Source: Dipteronia dyeriana
Lineage: Eukaryota; Streptophyta; Magnoliopsida; Sapindales; Sapindaceae
DNA: 64,000 nt
Assembly: GCA_032871835.1 (NCBI GenBank)
Contig: CM065297.1
Location: 3,536,501-3,600,500 of the forward strand
Reading direction: 5' to 3'
The notes beneath the pieces were generated by a model. It ran no database searches and was not told the DNA's origin. It was given only the letters and a program-made list of their open reading frames with translations. Position numbers and translations under genes: made by a program. Position 1 is the first letter of the stretch, and every line of letters starts with the position of its first letter. Below, in pieces: positions 43,933 to 55,440 of the stretch.

Positions 43933-46191
43933 TTGAGAACTGACAATGAACTTGAGTATTGTAGTGGTGAATTTCAGAAACTCTATAATGATAAAGGCAT
44001 AGTAAGACATAAGTTCTGGGGTGAGGCTGTTAACACTGCTACTTACTTGATTAACAGAAGTCCATATGTTGCTATAGGCTTCAAAACTCCTAAAAAAATG
44101 TGGAGTGTCCATGCTTCTGAATACAACCAATTAAGGGTGTTTAGTTGTGTTGCTTACGCTCACATCAGACAGGACAAACTTGAACCAAGAGCTAGAAAAT
44201 GTATGTTTATAGGCTACCCTGATGGTGTTAAAGGTTTCAAGCTTTGGTATCAAGATGGAAGTGTCTCAAAGTGTTTCAATAGTAGAGATGTGGTGTTCAA
44301 AGAAAATGAAATGTTCATGAAGAAACTTGAATCTCTAGAAGCTCCATTTCAAAGGCCAAATGAACAAGATGAAATTGAGGTGGAGCTGTGTAACAGCTAT
44401 CAGAACACTAATTCATCTCAACTTAGTACTAGTCAGAGTAATGACATGGATAATTCTGAAGAGGAAAATTATAAGGATCAAGAAGATTTGAGTAATTATC
44501 GATTGGCTCGAGACAAACCAAGAAGAGACCATAAAACACCTGACGGGTATGGCTTTGCAGATATTATCACTTTTGCTCTATCTGTTGCTGAAGACATAAT
44601 TGATGATTCAGAACCTAAGAACTATAGAGAAGCTATTTGTAGCAAAGATAAAAAAATCTGGTTGACAGCTATGAATGATGAATTAAACTCATTATACAAG
44701 AATAAAACATGGATTCTTGTAGATAAACCTGCTAAACAAAAGATAGTAGGTTGTAAATGGGTTTACAAAAGAAAAGAAAATGTTCTTGATGGTGAAAAGC
44801 CTATTTACAAGGCTAGACTTGTAGCCAAGGGGTTTACACAAAGAGAATGGGTGGATTATAATGATATATACTCTCCGTTGGTCAACCACACTTCAATTAG
44901 AATGTTACTAGCACTGGTGACACACTTTGGCATGGAGTTGGAACAAATGGATGTGAAGACCATTTTTTTGCATGAAAATCTAGTTGAGAAGATCTACATG
45001 GCACAACCAAAAGGCTTCTTGAGCAAAGGAAATGAACAACAAGTATGTTTGTTAAAGAAATCTCTATATGGTTTGAAGCAGTCACCAAGGCAATGGTATC
45101 TCAGATTTGATGAGTTTATGTCGAAGAATGACTTTCATAGAAGCATGTATGATAGTTGTGTTTACCTCAAGTGGCTGGATGGCAACATTGGTATATTTCT
45201 ACTTCTATATGTAGATGATCTACTGATTACATCTACTAGTATGGTGGAAATTCAAAAACTGAAGAAGCAGTTGAATGGTGAATTTGAAATGAAAAACTTG
45301 GGTGCAACAAAGAAGATTTTAGGAATGGAAATTGCTAGAGAGAGAGATAATGATAACTTATTCTTATCTCAAGGAAATTATATTTCTAAAGTGCTGAAGA
45401 AGTTTGGTATGGAAAGTGCAAAGTCTGACCAAGTCCCTATTTCACCTCATTTTAAATTGTCATCTGCTCTTTCACCTACTACAGAACAAGAGAAAGATAA
45501 GATGGATAAAGTTCCATATGCTAGTACAGTAGGGAGCCTTATGTACTCTATGGTATGCACCAGACCTGATTTGGCTTATGCAGCAAGTCTGGTGTGCAGA
45601 TTTATGGCCAAACCTGGTAGTGGTCATTGGAAGGCTGTCAAATTGATCTTTAGGTATTTGAAAGGAACCAGTTTCTATGGTTTGCAATACAAGAAGACTG
45701 AACTTGATGAAGAAGGGCTTGTTGGTTTTGTGGACGCTGATTATGCAGGGGACTTAGACAAGAGAAGATCCTTAACTGGTTTTGTTTTCAAGTTATTTGG
45801 TTGTACCGTGAGTTGGAAAGCTACATTACAATCTGTGGTAGCTCTGTCAACTACTAAAGCTGAGTACATTGCTCTAACTGAGGTTGTAAAAGAAGCATTG
45901 TGGTTGCAAGGGCTGATAGAAGAACTAGGAATAAAACAAGAGAGAGTTAAGGTATTTTGTGATAATCAGAGTACTATACATTTGACTAAAAATCAAATGT
46001 TTCATGAAAGAACTAAACACATTGACATCAAATTACATTTTGTCAAAGAAGTGGTGTCTAGTGGGAAGGTTGAAGTGGTGAAGATTCATACCGATGACAA
46101 TCCTGCGGATATGATGCCTAAACCCATAACGTATACCAAATTCAAGAAATGTCTGAGCTTGGTTAAAGTCACAAATTGCATAGAAGCCTGA
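43933..46191 (+). pseudogene. Copia integrase C-terminus, reverse transcriptase and RNase H (long open frame)
   Basis: A 752-residue open frame. It opens with the second integrase Asp (RTDNELEYCSGEF). After GIVRH (about residue 27) it jumps to KFWGEAVNTATYLINRSP. Relatives have some 35 residues between these points, including the catalytic Glu, so an in-frame deletion has removed it. Reverse transcriptase follows: WVYKRKENVLDGEKPIYKAR, MELEQMDVKTIFL, LYGLKQSPRQWYLRFDEFM, and the active site YVDD. RNase H is at the end: VDADYAGD, LSTTKAEYIAL, KHIDIKLHFVKE. Reverse transcriptase and RNase H look intact, but the element lacks usable gag, protease and integrase. Confidence 0.9.
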
Positions 46192-46265
46192 GAAGCATGT
46201 GAAGCTGGTGGTGATCAAGTTAACTGGAGTGGGATGCTGTAGATTGTTGAGTAAAGGAGGAGAAT

Positions 46266-46757
46266 TGTTATTTAGTGACTCAGCAATACTAGATGGCATG
46301 CTACTACTGGTGCAAGTTGTATTTATGATATGTTTAGTAGATGAGGTGATGTCACAATGTGATTGGTCCTTTGCATAATAGATTTTAGAACTTTGTATTA
46401 GTTGTACTCAATGTAACATATCAGGTATTGTGAGTAGTGGGCGATATAACGTGTGAGAGTGTGAAAATATAGTGAGGTCACATTGCATGTAAGTGTGAGC
46501 TGGAGTTGTGTTCTGTTCTTAAGAGTATTTTCTGAGAGAAGAAGAAGAGGTTGTAATTCTCTAAACTCTTCATTGTAATTCATCCTTTTTCATAGTGGAT
46601 CGATCATCACTGATGGCTGGATGTAGGTTCACATTTTGTGGACTGAACCAGGATAAAATCTGTCTGTTCTGATTTCTTATTTGCTGGTTTAATGTAAGAT
46701 TGATTTTGTTCTTGTTTGATCATTATTTTCTCATCATCTGCTCACCACTGCACAACA
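46266..46757 (+). repeat. 3' LTR of the Tnt1-like Copia element
   Basis: 492 bp, same ends as the 5' LTR. Preceded by the purine tract at 46253-46265. Confidence 0.93.
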
Positions 46758-46795
46758 CATATATTAATTGTTTTGTTTGATAACATATTCTTTTA

Positions 46796-47067
46796 GGATA
46801 ATGGTACACATCCAACACTTTTGTCCATAATTTCATCTAATTTGATGTGGCAACTGATATGACATTTCCTTGTCAACTTCCATATCACTACATCATTACA
46901 TTTTTTTTTATATTAAAGTACTAGATTTAAGGAATACAAATTATTATTTTTTTAATTCAACCCATTTGGTGTGATGATGTGGCAGCTGACAAGGAAGTGT
47001 CATGTCAGCTACCACATCAAGTTGTATGTAAGTGATGGCTAAAAGTATTGGATGTCAATCATTATTC
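46796..47067. mobile_element. MULE-type MITE, 272 bp
   Basis: Flanked by a perfect 9-bp duplication ATTCTTTTA (46787-46795 and 47068-47076). Ends GGATAATGGTACACATCC and, read from the right, GAATAATGATTGACATCC. Inverted arms continue with aacacttttgtcc / aatacttttagcc, ttgatgtgg and acatttccttgtca / acacttccttgtca. Non-coding. Confidence 0.85.
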
Positions 47068-47154
47068 ATTCTTTTACTTAGTGAATTTCTCAAAAGATGT
47101 TTTTGGAAATAAAGTATAAAATTTCATTTAAGTGTTACGTATTAATATAGAGTA

Positions 47155-47340
47155 ATGCTAGACTTTTCAATTTTTTTTTTTCAAAAAACTTCCCAAATTA
47201 TATTCGCATCCGAGTTGTCAATATCTTATAAATCATTAGTTTATATAGTGAGAGATATGATGTTAACAACTCACATACCAACTTAATTTGGGAAGTTTAA
47301 TATAAAAATCATTTCCTCATTTTTGTCAAATTTTATGACG
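47155..47340. mobile_element. Small hairpin MITE, copy 3 (degenerate)
   Basis: Begins AGTAATGCTAGAC like the copy at 14148. Inner arms share acttcccaaatta and gttgtcaatatc / gttgttaacatc in inverted orientation. The right terminus is degraded. Confidence 0.6.
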
Positions 47341-48385
47341 ATTTTTTTATTGTACTTAATTAGAGCAAATTACAGGAGTTACTCATAAATGTAAATGTAA
47401 TTGCATACTTAATTTGTTTCATGTGGCAGTTGGATAATATTCATCCAAAAATATATAATTTTGGCCACAAAGAAGAAGATAAAATGAAGAAAGCACAATC
47501 AAGAGCATGATCATAATCATTTCCAAATTCGGAAAATGTGACGATTGATATTTGAAGGTAGAAACCAGATTTAATGATGGTATGTACGTGTATGCATATA
47601 ATTACATTCTTGCTTTTATTCAATCTGTTAACATTTTCTATTTTATTGGAAATTTGAGAGAATGTGTCACCAAACATGACATAGTAGTTTGGTCTAAAGA
47701 GAATGATCAATATATACATATACATATGTAAGCATCGATCATCACGAGCATCTAAGTTATTTGACAACCACTCTTGTAATTCTAGTAAATATTGTAACTT
47801 GCACATTTTGATGGACCAAAAAAAGAACTTATATTTGTTTAGAGGGAAATCAGAACCTCCAAAAGTGCTAGCACATACTAACACATATTGCTGTATTTAA
47901 AATTCAACTTATTATTATTGATAGCAACAATGTACACATCACTTGTTAGAGCATCCCAATGCAAAAGTGGGTTACGTATTAATAATTATTAATATTATAA
48001 TAATATCAAAAGACTTGTTTTCTATGTAACATAAAATTAGACTTAATAGATAATAAACTCAAAATTTAGTCTCTAATGGTTCTGTCTAAAACATATTTTT
48101 TTCTAATGACATGTCTATTTTTTGTTTTTAATTTTTTTAATGTTATTTCCTTACAAAAATAATAATAATAATGTCAGCTTTAAATACTTACTGAGTCAAT
48201 CGAAAAGTAGTTGTGCAACAGACAGTCTGAAAGTAAACGATCATATTGACAATCTCTAATATTTGTTTTTTTTACCATATCAGTTTAAGATTGAATATAC
48301 ATAGCTACATTGGAGAAAGATTTATTAACAGAAAGTCTGTAATCCTATATGACATTTTTTTTTCACAAGTCACTGTAGCATTGGA
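47341..48385. other. Unassigned AT-rich DNA
   Basis: A 147-codon minus-strand frame at 47441-47884 has no recognisable domain and a base composition like its surroundings, so I do not call it a gene. Nothing else recognised. Confidence 0.4.
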
Positions 48386-48515
48386 GATGCTCTTAGCATA
48401 GATGTTAGTGTACCTCCCCTTTCACATTGATGCTAAGAGGTTCAAGTCCCACAATACGTATTTTACAAGTATGTATATGGAGTTTTCTCCCGATTTATAA
48501 TAGTAAATATCCGGC
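48386..48515 (+). repeat. Candidate tRNA-derived SINE
   Basis: A good B box ggttcaagtcc (48439-48449) lies 45 bp after an A-box-like tagcatagatgttag (48394-48408), the spacing of a tRNA promoter. No tRNA cloverleaf closes around it. Confidence 0.45.
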
Positions 48516-48994
48516 TGCATATGTACATCAAACATGTCCCATCAGTCCTATTGTAAATTTATAATACTTAAAAAAAAAAAGCAACAATCCCTTATTTATA
48601 CAATAATTTCAAAGAAATAACTAATAAATAAAAAGATTACATATGATTTTTTAACATTCTATGCACATTTAAAACAAATAAAAATCTTATGATCATTATT
48701 ATTAATTTTAATTACGTTATTGTAACATTTTGATGAAGAAGAGCGGTAAGTGACATATAAACTAATTAACCAGAGAAAAAGGAGGTATAATCAGCAAAAG
48801 ACTGCCTGCAAAATGACGCTGCTCGTTTGGTGGATCCAAATGCTATGAACTTTAAAACCAATGGTTACACAAGCAGCAAGAGGGATCAATATAATTTGGA
48901 TCAATCGGGATTTTTGTTTTGGAATAGGCCTTAAAATAGTTAATTGTGAAAGTTATAGACTAAAATTTTACAAATATTAGTTGTGATATTGAAA
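48516..48994. other. Unassigned DNA
   Basis: No gene or element recognised before the LTR element's target duplication at 48995-48999. Confidence 0.4.
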
Positions 48995-48999
48995 GTAAA

Positions 49000-50056
49000 T
49001 GTTAGGTATTGATTCGTATTCTCAAGTGAACCCAATGTGAACCAAACAATACTCAATTGATGTGGTACTTCCTGGAGACGTTAGATAACATTTGGAAGTT
49101 GAAGATGGTGTTTGAGGGAAGTTTGAAGACGAAGAAGAACTGAAGAAACGAAGTCTGGTGGGTTTCGCGGCGTAGACCGCGGTACAGACATGCGCCTAGA
49201 CCGCGGCATAGAGAGTGGTCGTGTCCAGGCGATCAAGCGCGGCGTGGACCGCGGCGGAGGCAAAGGCATGTACCGCGGCATAGAGAGCGGTAGTTGACAG
49301 TGGCTTTTCGCGGTATAGGAAGCGGGGTGCACACCGCGACCTAGACAGCGGGAAACACGTATCTTGCTCAAAGAGGAATGTCGTGCATGGAAATAGGAAA
49401 GTGTTTTCTTCTGGAAGTTCTTGTGCTAATCAGAAAAGGAAAGAGTTTGTCTTCATGAAGAATAGGAAAGGCCTATAACAAGAAGACTTGTCATAAATAG
49501 GAAATAGTATTTATGTGGAACAAATAAGTCTTGTACGTTTAGGAGTAGGGTTTCCTATTATGTTAAACTCCATGTAATTAGTATAAATAGACCTTGTATC
49601 TAGGTTATTTTGGTGTGGAGAAAAAAGAACACCATGTAACATCAGAGAGTAGTAGAGAGATCCGGGTAAGAGACCCGTGGGAATATCCGTGGAGTGATCT
49701 AAAGGAATATCAGTGGATCAAGTAAGAGATCCGTGGGTGATATTCAGGGGAGACCTAGGGGATATTGTGGGGTTCTTGGTAAGAATCTTGTGAGCGTAGT
49801 TTGGGGTTTGGGTGTGAGAGAGAATCATGGAATATATGGTTATAACAATTTATCATATATTGGAATTTTCTCTGTCGTCCTGACAGTCCGTGGTTTTTTA
49901 CCCGATTTAGGTTTTCCACGTAAATCTTGTGTTGTGATTGGTTTACTTTCTCTCATCTATTTTCTGCTATTGACGTTATTAATTGCTATGAGTTATGGGA
50001 ATATATTAGGCACGACGATTCCGCGTTCATCGATTCCGAGAAGATATTCTCCAACA
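49000..50056 (+). repeat. 5' LTR of the non-coding retroelement
   Basis: 1057 bp. A GC-rich block (49165-49345) holds repeated ccgcgg words, including TAGACCGCGGCA at 49197-49208. It lies upstream of a TATA box (tataaataga, 49581-49590). It is 72 bp longer than the 3' LTR. The extra piece lies between two copies of ccgcggcatagagag (49201-49215 and 49273-49287), which fits a deletion between direct repeats in the other LTR. Confidence 0.92.
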
Positions 50057-50885
50057 ATTGGTATCAAAGCCCTTGGTTGACGATGGCGATTTCAAGTCTT
50101 TACGGTATGTCGTATGGAGAACTTGGTAGCTTGGTTCGGCGATGGCTTTTTTTACAAGTCTTTATAGAAGATCGTATGGAGGACTTTGTGGTAATCGGGA
50201 TGATGATGATGATGGTTGCCTAGTATGGTTTAGCAAAGGAGATACGTCTTGAAAGCGGTTTCGAACTCGGTGGGTTTGATGAAAAGAAAAATAGAGATGA
50301 AGGAGAACTTTTTTTTTGGCTTGTGGTGACAGGTACAAGTCATGGAGATCCAATCTGGGTTACACAAGGCGCTAATTGAATATAAAAAAAAAATTGAAAC
50401 GCTCGAAGTCTCTGGTGATGGTGTGGGGCTTATCCGGTAAAGCACTCCCCATACTGGTAGCAAGTCTTTCACCAGGTATGTGAGGCAAGGACGGAAGGCC
50501 TTTCACAGGATTGGGTGATACAAGGACATGTTTATCCTTTTGACAGTTTTCCCCACTGGCCATGGAAGAGGATATGTTGCTGCTAGTGGTCCATAATTGT
50601 GCACAAAGCATTGGTCAGAAAGTGATGCAAGGTGTATGGTGGACAAGGATGTCGATGGCTGACGAACTCCCTGGTAATCTGACGTGAGGAGTTGCACCAC
50701 ATTTTTCAGCAGGTTATTTTTGACATGGTGCCTGAACAACGAACACAAAGCAAAATGAAGAAAAAAAAATATTAGGATGGTTCGTTCCTAAGTGGTTATA
50801 CCTTGTGGTGGGGTATGTTGATTCTTGGTGATGAGAATCATGGCTGTGGACAAAGGTCTTGAGAATTCAAGTCAAAGGGGAGAAT
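50057..50885 (+). other. Interior of the non-coding retroelement
   Basis: Holds the primer site and purine tract but no open frame longer than about 80 codons with a recognisable domain. A near-duplicated word pair (gatggcgatttcaagtctttacggta...cgtatggagaacttgg and gatggctttttttacaagtctttatag...cgtatggaggactttg) lies at 50082-50190. Function unknown, probably only packaging and replication signals. Confidence 0.75.
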
Positions 50886-51870
50886 TGTTAGGTATTGGAT
50901 CATATTCTCAAGTGAACCCAATGTGAACCAAACAAGACTCAATTGATGTGGTACTTCCTGGAGACGTGAGATAACGTTTGGAAGTTGAAGATGGTGTTTG
51001 AGGGAAGTTTGAAGACGAAGAAGAACTGAAGAAACTAAGTCTGGTAGGTTTCGCGCTGTAGACCGCGGTACAGACATGCGCCTAGACCGCGGCATAGAGA
51101 GCGGTAGTTGACAGTGGCTTTTCGCGGTATATGAAGCGGGGTGCACACCGCGACCTAGACCGCAGGAAACACGTATCTTGCTCAAAGAGGAATGTTGCGC
51201 ATGGAAATAGGAAAGTGTTTTCTTCTGGAAGTTCTTGTGCTAATCAGAAAAGGAAAGAGTTTGTCTTCATGAAGAATAGGAAAGTCCTATAACAAGAAGA
51301 TTTGTCTTAAATAGGAAATAGTATTTATGTGGAACAAGTAATTCTTGTACGTTTAGGAGTAGGATTTCCTATTATGTTAAACTCCCTGTAATTAGTATAA
51401 ATAGACCTTGTATCTAGGTTATTTTGGTGTGGAGAAAAAAGAACACCATGTAACATCAGAGAGTAGTAGAGAGATCCGGGTAAGAGACCCGTGGGAATAT
51501 CCGTGGAGAGATCTAAGGGAATATCAGTGGATCAAGTAAGAGATCCGTGGGTGATATTCAGGGGAGACCTAGGGGATATTGTGGGGTTCTTGGTAAGGAT
51601 CTTGTGAGCATAGTTTGGGGTTTGGGTGTGAGAGAGAATCCTGGCATATATGGTTGTAACAATTTATCATATATTGGAATTTTCTCTGTCGTCCTGACAG
51701 CCTGTGGTTTTTTACCCAATTTGGGTTTTCCACGTAAATCTTGTGTTGTGATTGGTTTACTTTCTCTCATCTATTTTCTGCTATTGACGTTATTAATTAC
51801 TATGAGTTATGGGAATATATTAGGCACGACGATTCCTCGTTCATCGATTCCGAGAAGATATTCTCCAACA
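50886..51870 (+). repeat. 3' LTR of the non-coding retroelement
   Basis: 985 bp, close to the 5' LTR apart from the 72-bp difference. TAGACCGCGGCA recurs at 51083-51094. Confidence 0.92.
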
Positions 51871-52187
51871 GTAAATGACTTCAATAATAAACAAAACGAA
51901 TTCGGATTATCGTTTATCATCAGAATCCGAATTTCTACAACGGAGCGGATCGAACACGCACTGTATTACCGGTCGGAAGATGATCACGAAATTAGAAAGT
52001 CTTCTCTGATCACGATGCAAGTACTCACACTCTAATCATGGATGAGAGAAAATTTTCAAATGATTTTCTCCACATCTCTCTGTTTTATATTCCTATTTTG
52101 CTCTCTGTAAAACAAGTACACATGCACTTGTTCGTTGTTTCTTGCCCACTGATACACATACACAGTAATAAATACACGTTGTTAATA

Positions 52188-53190
52188 GGTGTAATTGTAC
52201 AAACATCCCCTGATTTTAGGTTTAATTACACATATGTAGACTATTGTCCAAATATTACACAAACATCCCATATAGTCAGTTGACTTCCATCCAAACTAAC
52301 TATTGACCAAATTTTTAGCATTAAAAGTCTAAAATATCCTTAGTTACTTATTTATACTTTATTTTGTTTCCCTTAAAAAAATAAATTATATAAAAATACA
52401 AATAAAAACTTTTATATATATATATATATATTAAAAAAGTTTAAATCACAAGAATATATAAAACAAAAAATTTAGACTTAAAAAAAATAGAAAAAGGAAT
52501 AAAGGAAAATTTTTAAGAAAAAAATGGAGAACAAATTTCAAACACGCCATTGCTGGGACTTAGATCTACACAATCATGTAAAACAAAACTAGATTTTAAG
52601 TTTCTGACGTTAAAATACGATCATTATTGATGATTGAAAATTGAATATAATTGTGGAATCCCATTTATTGCTACAACTTGTGGGTTGAATGGAATCCTGT
52701 TGATGATTGAAAATTGAAAATAATTATGGTTTGTTGGTTTATGAATCATCAATAATGATTATATTTTAATGTTAAACTTAAAATCCAGTTTTTTTTTCAT
52801 TATTGTGGATCCAAGTCCGAACAATGGGGTATTTGAGATCCGTTAATTTTTTTTTTCATATAAATTTTATTTTATTCCTTTTTCTAGTTTTTTTAAAGTC
52901 TAAATTTTTGTTTTATATGTTTTTTTCATTTAAAATTTGTTTGAAAAAAATATAATTAAAAGTTTTTTATTTGCATTTTTATATAATTTATTTTATTTTA
53001 TTTTAAGGGGAACAAAATAAAGTATAAATAAGTAACTAAGGGTATTTTGGACTTTTAATACTCAAAATCTGGTCAACAGTTAGTTTGGATGAAAGTCAAC
53101 TTACGGTAGGTGATGTTTGTGTAATATTTGGTAAAAAGTCCATATGCGTATAATTAGTCCTTAAATCAGGGATGTTTATACAATTATTCC
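52188..53190. mobile_element. MULE-type element with very long inverted repeats
   Basis: A 1003-bp element with inverted arms of several hundred bp: ggtgtaattgtacaaacatc / ggaataattgtataaacatc at the tips, then caaatattacacaaacatc, ccatccaaactaact and agttacttatttatacttta in both arms. Flanks ttgttaata (52179-52187) and tttttaata (53191-53199) are a 9-bp duplication with one mismatch. Non-coding, and similar in design but not sequence to 10061-10980. Confidence 0.82.
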
Positions 53191-53199
53191 TTTTTAATA

Positions 53200-53976
53200 T
53201 GTTGTGTATTGCTTAAGTAGTCTTTCAATCAATAACTACTCATGCTTGGGCTTGGCCATTTATAGCTTGTGCCGTTGGCTCACCTGGGTATCTAAACGGG
53301 TTTCCTAGCCCAAACCCAATTGTGCCAACAGATATCAATGAGTTGAGATTTATAAACATTTATTTGATTGTCTTTTCTTCAATCTGTAAAAGTGAATTTG
53401 ATGAATTAAATAGATAAAAAAGGTCCTACTATTTTACAAAATCCGTAAACTTAAACTTGATTGTGTTTTCATCAACTTGTAAAAGTGAATTTGATGAATT
53501 AAATAGATAAAAAGGCCTTCTAGATTCTAATATACAAAATCCGTAAACTTACATGAATAATGGTAATCAATCATTGGATTCAAATTCAAAAGTTCACAAA
53601 TTAAAGGTTTGAAAAATAGAAAAAATAGAAATATATAATGAATGAGGCATGTTCAAAATCTTGGTTATACCTAGTATTAATAATGTATTCCTATTTTTAT
53701 TGCATTCATCGTTCTATATCTTTATTGTCTATACGTAATATCACGTATTCATATCAACGGTGATTACATTCATATTGTTCCAATTATCATAATTATAATG
53801 CAATCACAATAGTAATATATCGATTACAAAACCTTTATGTCTCACTAGCTATTATTTTTGACCATATATATTTGTTTGCTATTGTAAGTGTCTTATTTTT
53901 TATTGGCTTATTTTATTGATAAAATCACAATTGGGGTCAAATATTATAAAGGGTAGATTAGGAGTTGAAGATCATC
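53200..53976. other. Unassigned DNA
   Basis: A segment containing tgtaaaagtgaatttgatga and attaaatagataaaaa is repeated at about 53385-53450 and 53465-53540. No gene seen. Confidence 0.45.
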
Positions 53977-54291
53977 CACTACTACCAAAACGATGATTTA
54001 TGACACATTAATGATGGTTTTTTAAAAAGTGTCAAAACTTATGACGCTTTTCAAAAACCATCACAATGTTACGATGGTTTTTAAAAACCGTCGTAACGTT
54101 ATGATATTTTTTTAAAAACCATTAACATATCATGATGGTTTTTAAAAACCGTCATAATTTTATGACGGTTTTTAAAAACCATTGTAACTTATGACGTTTT
54201 TTAATAAAAACAACAAAATATCATAGGTGGATGACGGTTTTTACTGTCATAACCCAGTACTTAACCTTTTAAAAATGTTTTATCTATTTTT

Positions 54292-54390
54292 GTTCTAACG
54301 CAATTAGTAGATGAACGAGTTTGAGGTTTGGACAAATAACTCCTAAGCTAGTGACATGAATCCTACCAAAAACAAAAACAAAAACTTAAA
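54292..54390 (+). repeat. tRNA-derived SINE relic, copy 2
   Basis: Similar to 2627-2735: gtagatgaacga, then acaaataactcctaag, then gacatgaatcct, then an A-rich tail (aaaaacaaaaacaaaaact). The A box is degraded. Confidence 0.5.
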
Positions 54391-54839
54391 AAAATATATG
54401 GGTTTTGAATAAATAGATATTGTAAATAAATATAAATTTTTTTTAATATAAAATTATGTGAATTCCGTAAGATATTATAAAATATTTTATTCAAACTTAA
54501 AGTTATAGCATTTTATAAACTTCATTTATAGTTATATTATTGAATCAATTTTTATAATTATATTATAACATAAAAATACAAAATAATATTAAAATTTGAT
54601 TATGTATAGTTAAAGAATGTTACATTAAAAAGTAAAAAAAAGTAACCTAAATTGAATGAGAGAAAATAAAAAGATAAAAAGTAATTTAAAATTAAAGGAG
54701 GAAGAGAAACTAAAAAAGTTAAAAGTAATTTAAAATTAAGAGGGAAAAAAAAAGTAAAAGAGGGAAAGAATGGGTCCCACCATTACTATTAGGTTTCAAC
54801 ATCTCTATTAAGTCATAACCCTGACTTGTAAGTTTTTAA

Positions 54840-55440
54840 CTTTCTTTTGTTTTTAGAGTTGTGGCCGTATAGCTACCTCCTTCCCAACCCAAATCATTTT
54901 GTTTTTCTTTCAAAATTTTCTCTTGAGACATTTCTGCGAATGGGCTTTTCTTATACTTCTACTATGATCCAGGTTTTTTTTTTATTTCTATATTTTCGTT
55001 TATTTTCTCATTTCAATAGTTTATTTTTATATTCTTGAATTAAATTTGATTCATTGTAATATTAATTTGGGTTTAAAAAGTTTGATTTTTGTAATTTTTT
55101 TTATTGATTGTGATATGTGAGATATAAAAATAAGATCATTTTTTTTTAATTTGCTTCTTGATAAAGATTTATTCAATCTTATTCCAATGGATGTTGTTCT
55201 TGTTTGTAGAAAATTAAATTTTAAGTTTGAAGAATGTATATGTTTTTTTTAATGACCTTATGCTTTTTTTTTTTCATTCTATTTTTATATTTGTTTTGCA
55301 GGGCATTCAAAGAGAAGAATTTGTTGGGATAATTTTACTCTTCTTACAAACAACTTCAATCGCTAGTATTGACACTTTGTGTAATTTTCTTTTTCTTTTT
55401 AGGAGGGAATATATAGTTAAATTTTGAGATACATATTCTT
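54840..55440 (+). other. Exon-intron-like segment inside the CACTA element
   Basis: A short frame around 54847-54970 runs to gatccag followed by gttttttttt (54971). A T-rich stretch follows, ending ttgttttgcag at 55301, after which a second frame runs ggcattcaaagagaagaatttg. The signals look like a donor and an acceptor. Predicted peptides match no family I know. It could be a captured gene fragment or chance. Confidence 0.3.

Larger units (their letters stand above)
41728..46757 (+). mobile_element. Copia-type LTR retrotransposon, Tnt1-like, complete but inactivated
   Basis: Complete boundaries: LTRs 41728-42221 and 46266-46757, both TGTTATTTAG...GCACAACA, and a perfect 5-bp duplication CATAT (41723-41727 and 46758-46762). 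The primer site TGGTATCAGAGC is at 42226-42237 and the purine tract aaaggaggagaat at 46253-46265. Gene order gag, protease, integrase, reverse transcriptase, RNase H marks it as Ty1/Copia. Wording of gag and reverse transcriptase is close to tobacco Tnt1 (Tork lineage). By hand count the LTRs differ at about 25 of 492 positions, about 5%, so the insertion is not recent. Confidence 0.95.
49000..51870 (+). mobile_element. Non-coding LTR retroelement (LARD/TRIM-like)
   Basis: Two LTRs (49000-50056 and 50886-51870, TGTTAGGTATTG...CTCCAACA) flank an 829-bp interior. A perfect 5-bp duplication GTAAA (48995-48999 and 51871-51875) shows a single integration event. The primer site TGGTATCAAAGC is at 50059-50070 and the purine tract caaaggggagaat at 50873-50885. 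The interior shows no gag or pol motif in any frame. It must have been mobilised by proteins of another element. LTR size is above that of classic TRIMs, while the interior is shorter than typical LARDs. Confidence 0.9.

Noticed and set aside
47441..47884. 147-residue minus-strand protein
   Set aside because: No domain, AT-rich composition like its surroundings, no supporting promoter or homologue that I recognise.
49081..51185. Duplicated minus-strand frames of about 100 codons in the LTRs
   Set aside because: They fall in both LTR copies of a non-coding element, have no domain, and arise from the GC-rich motif block.
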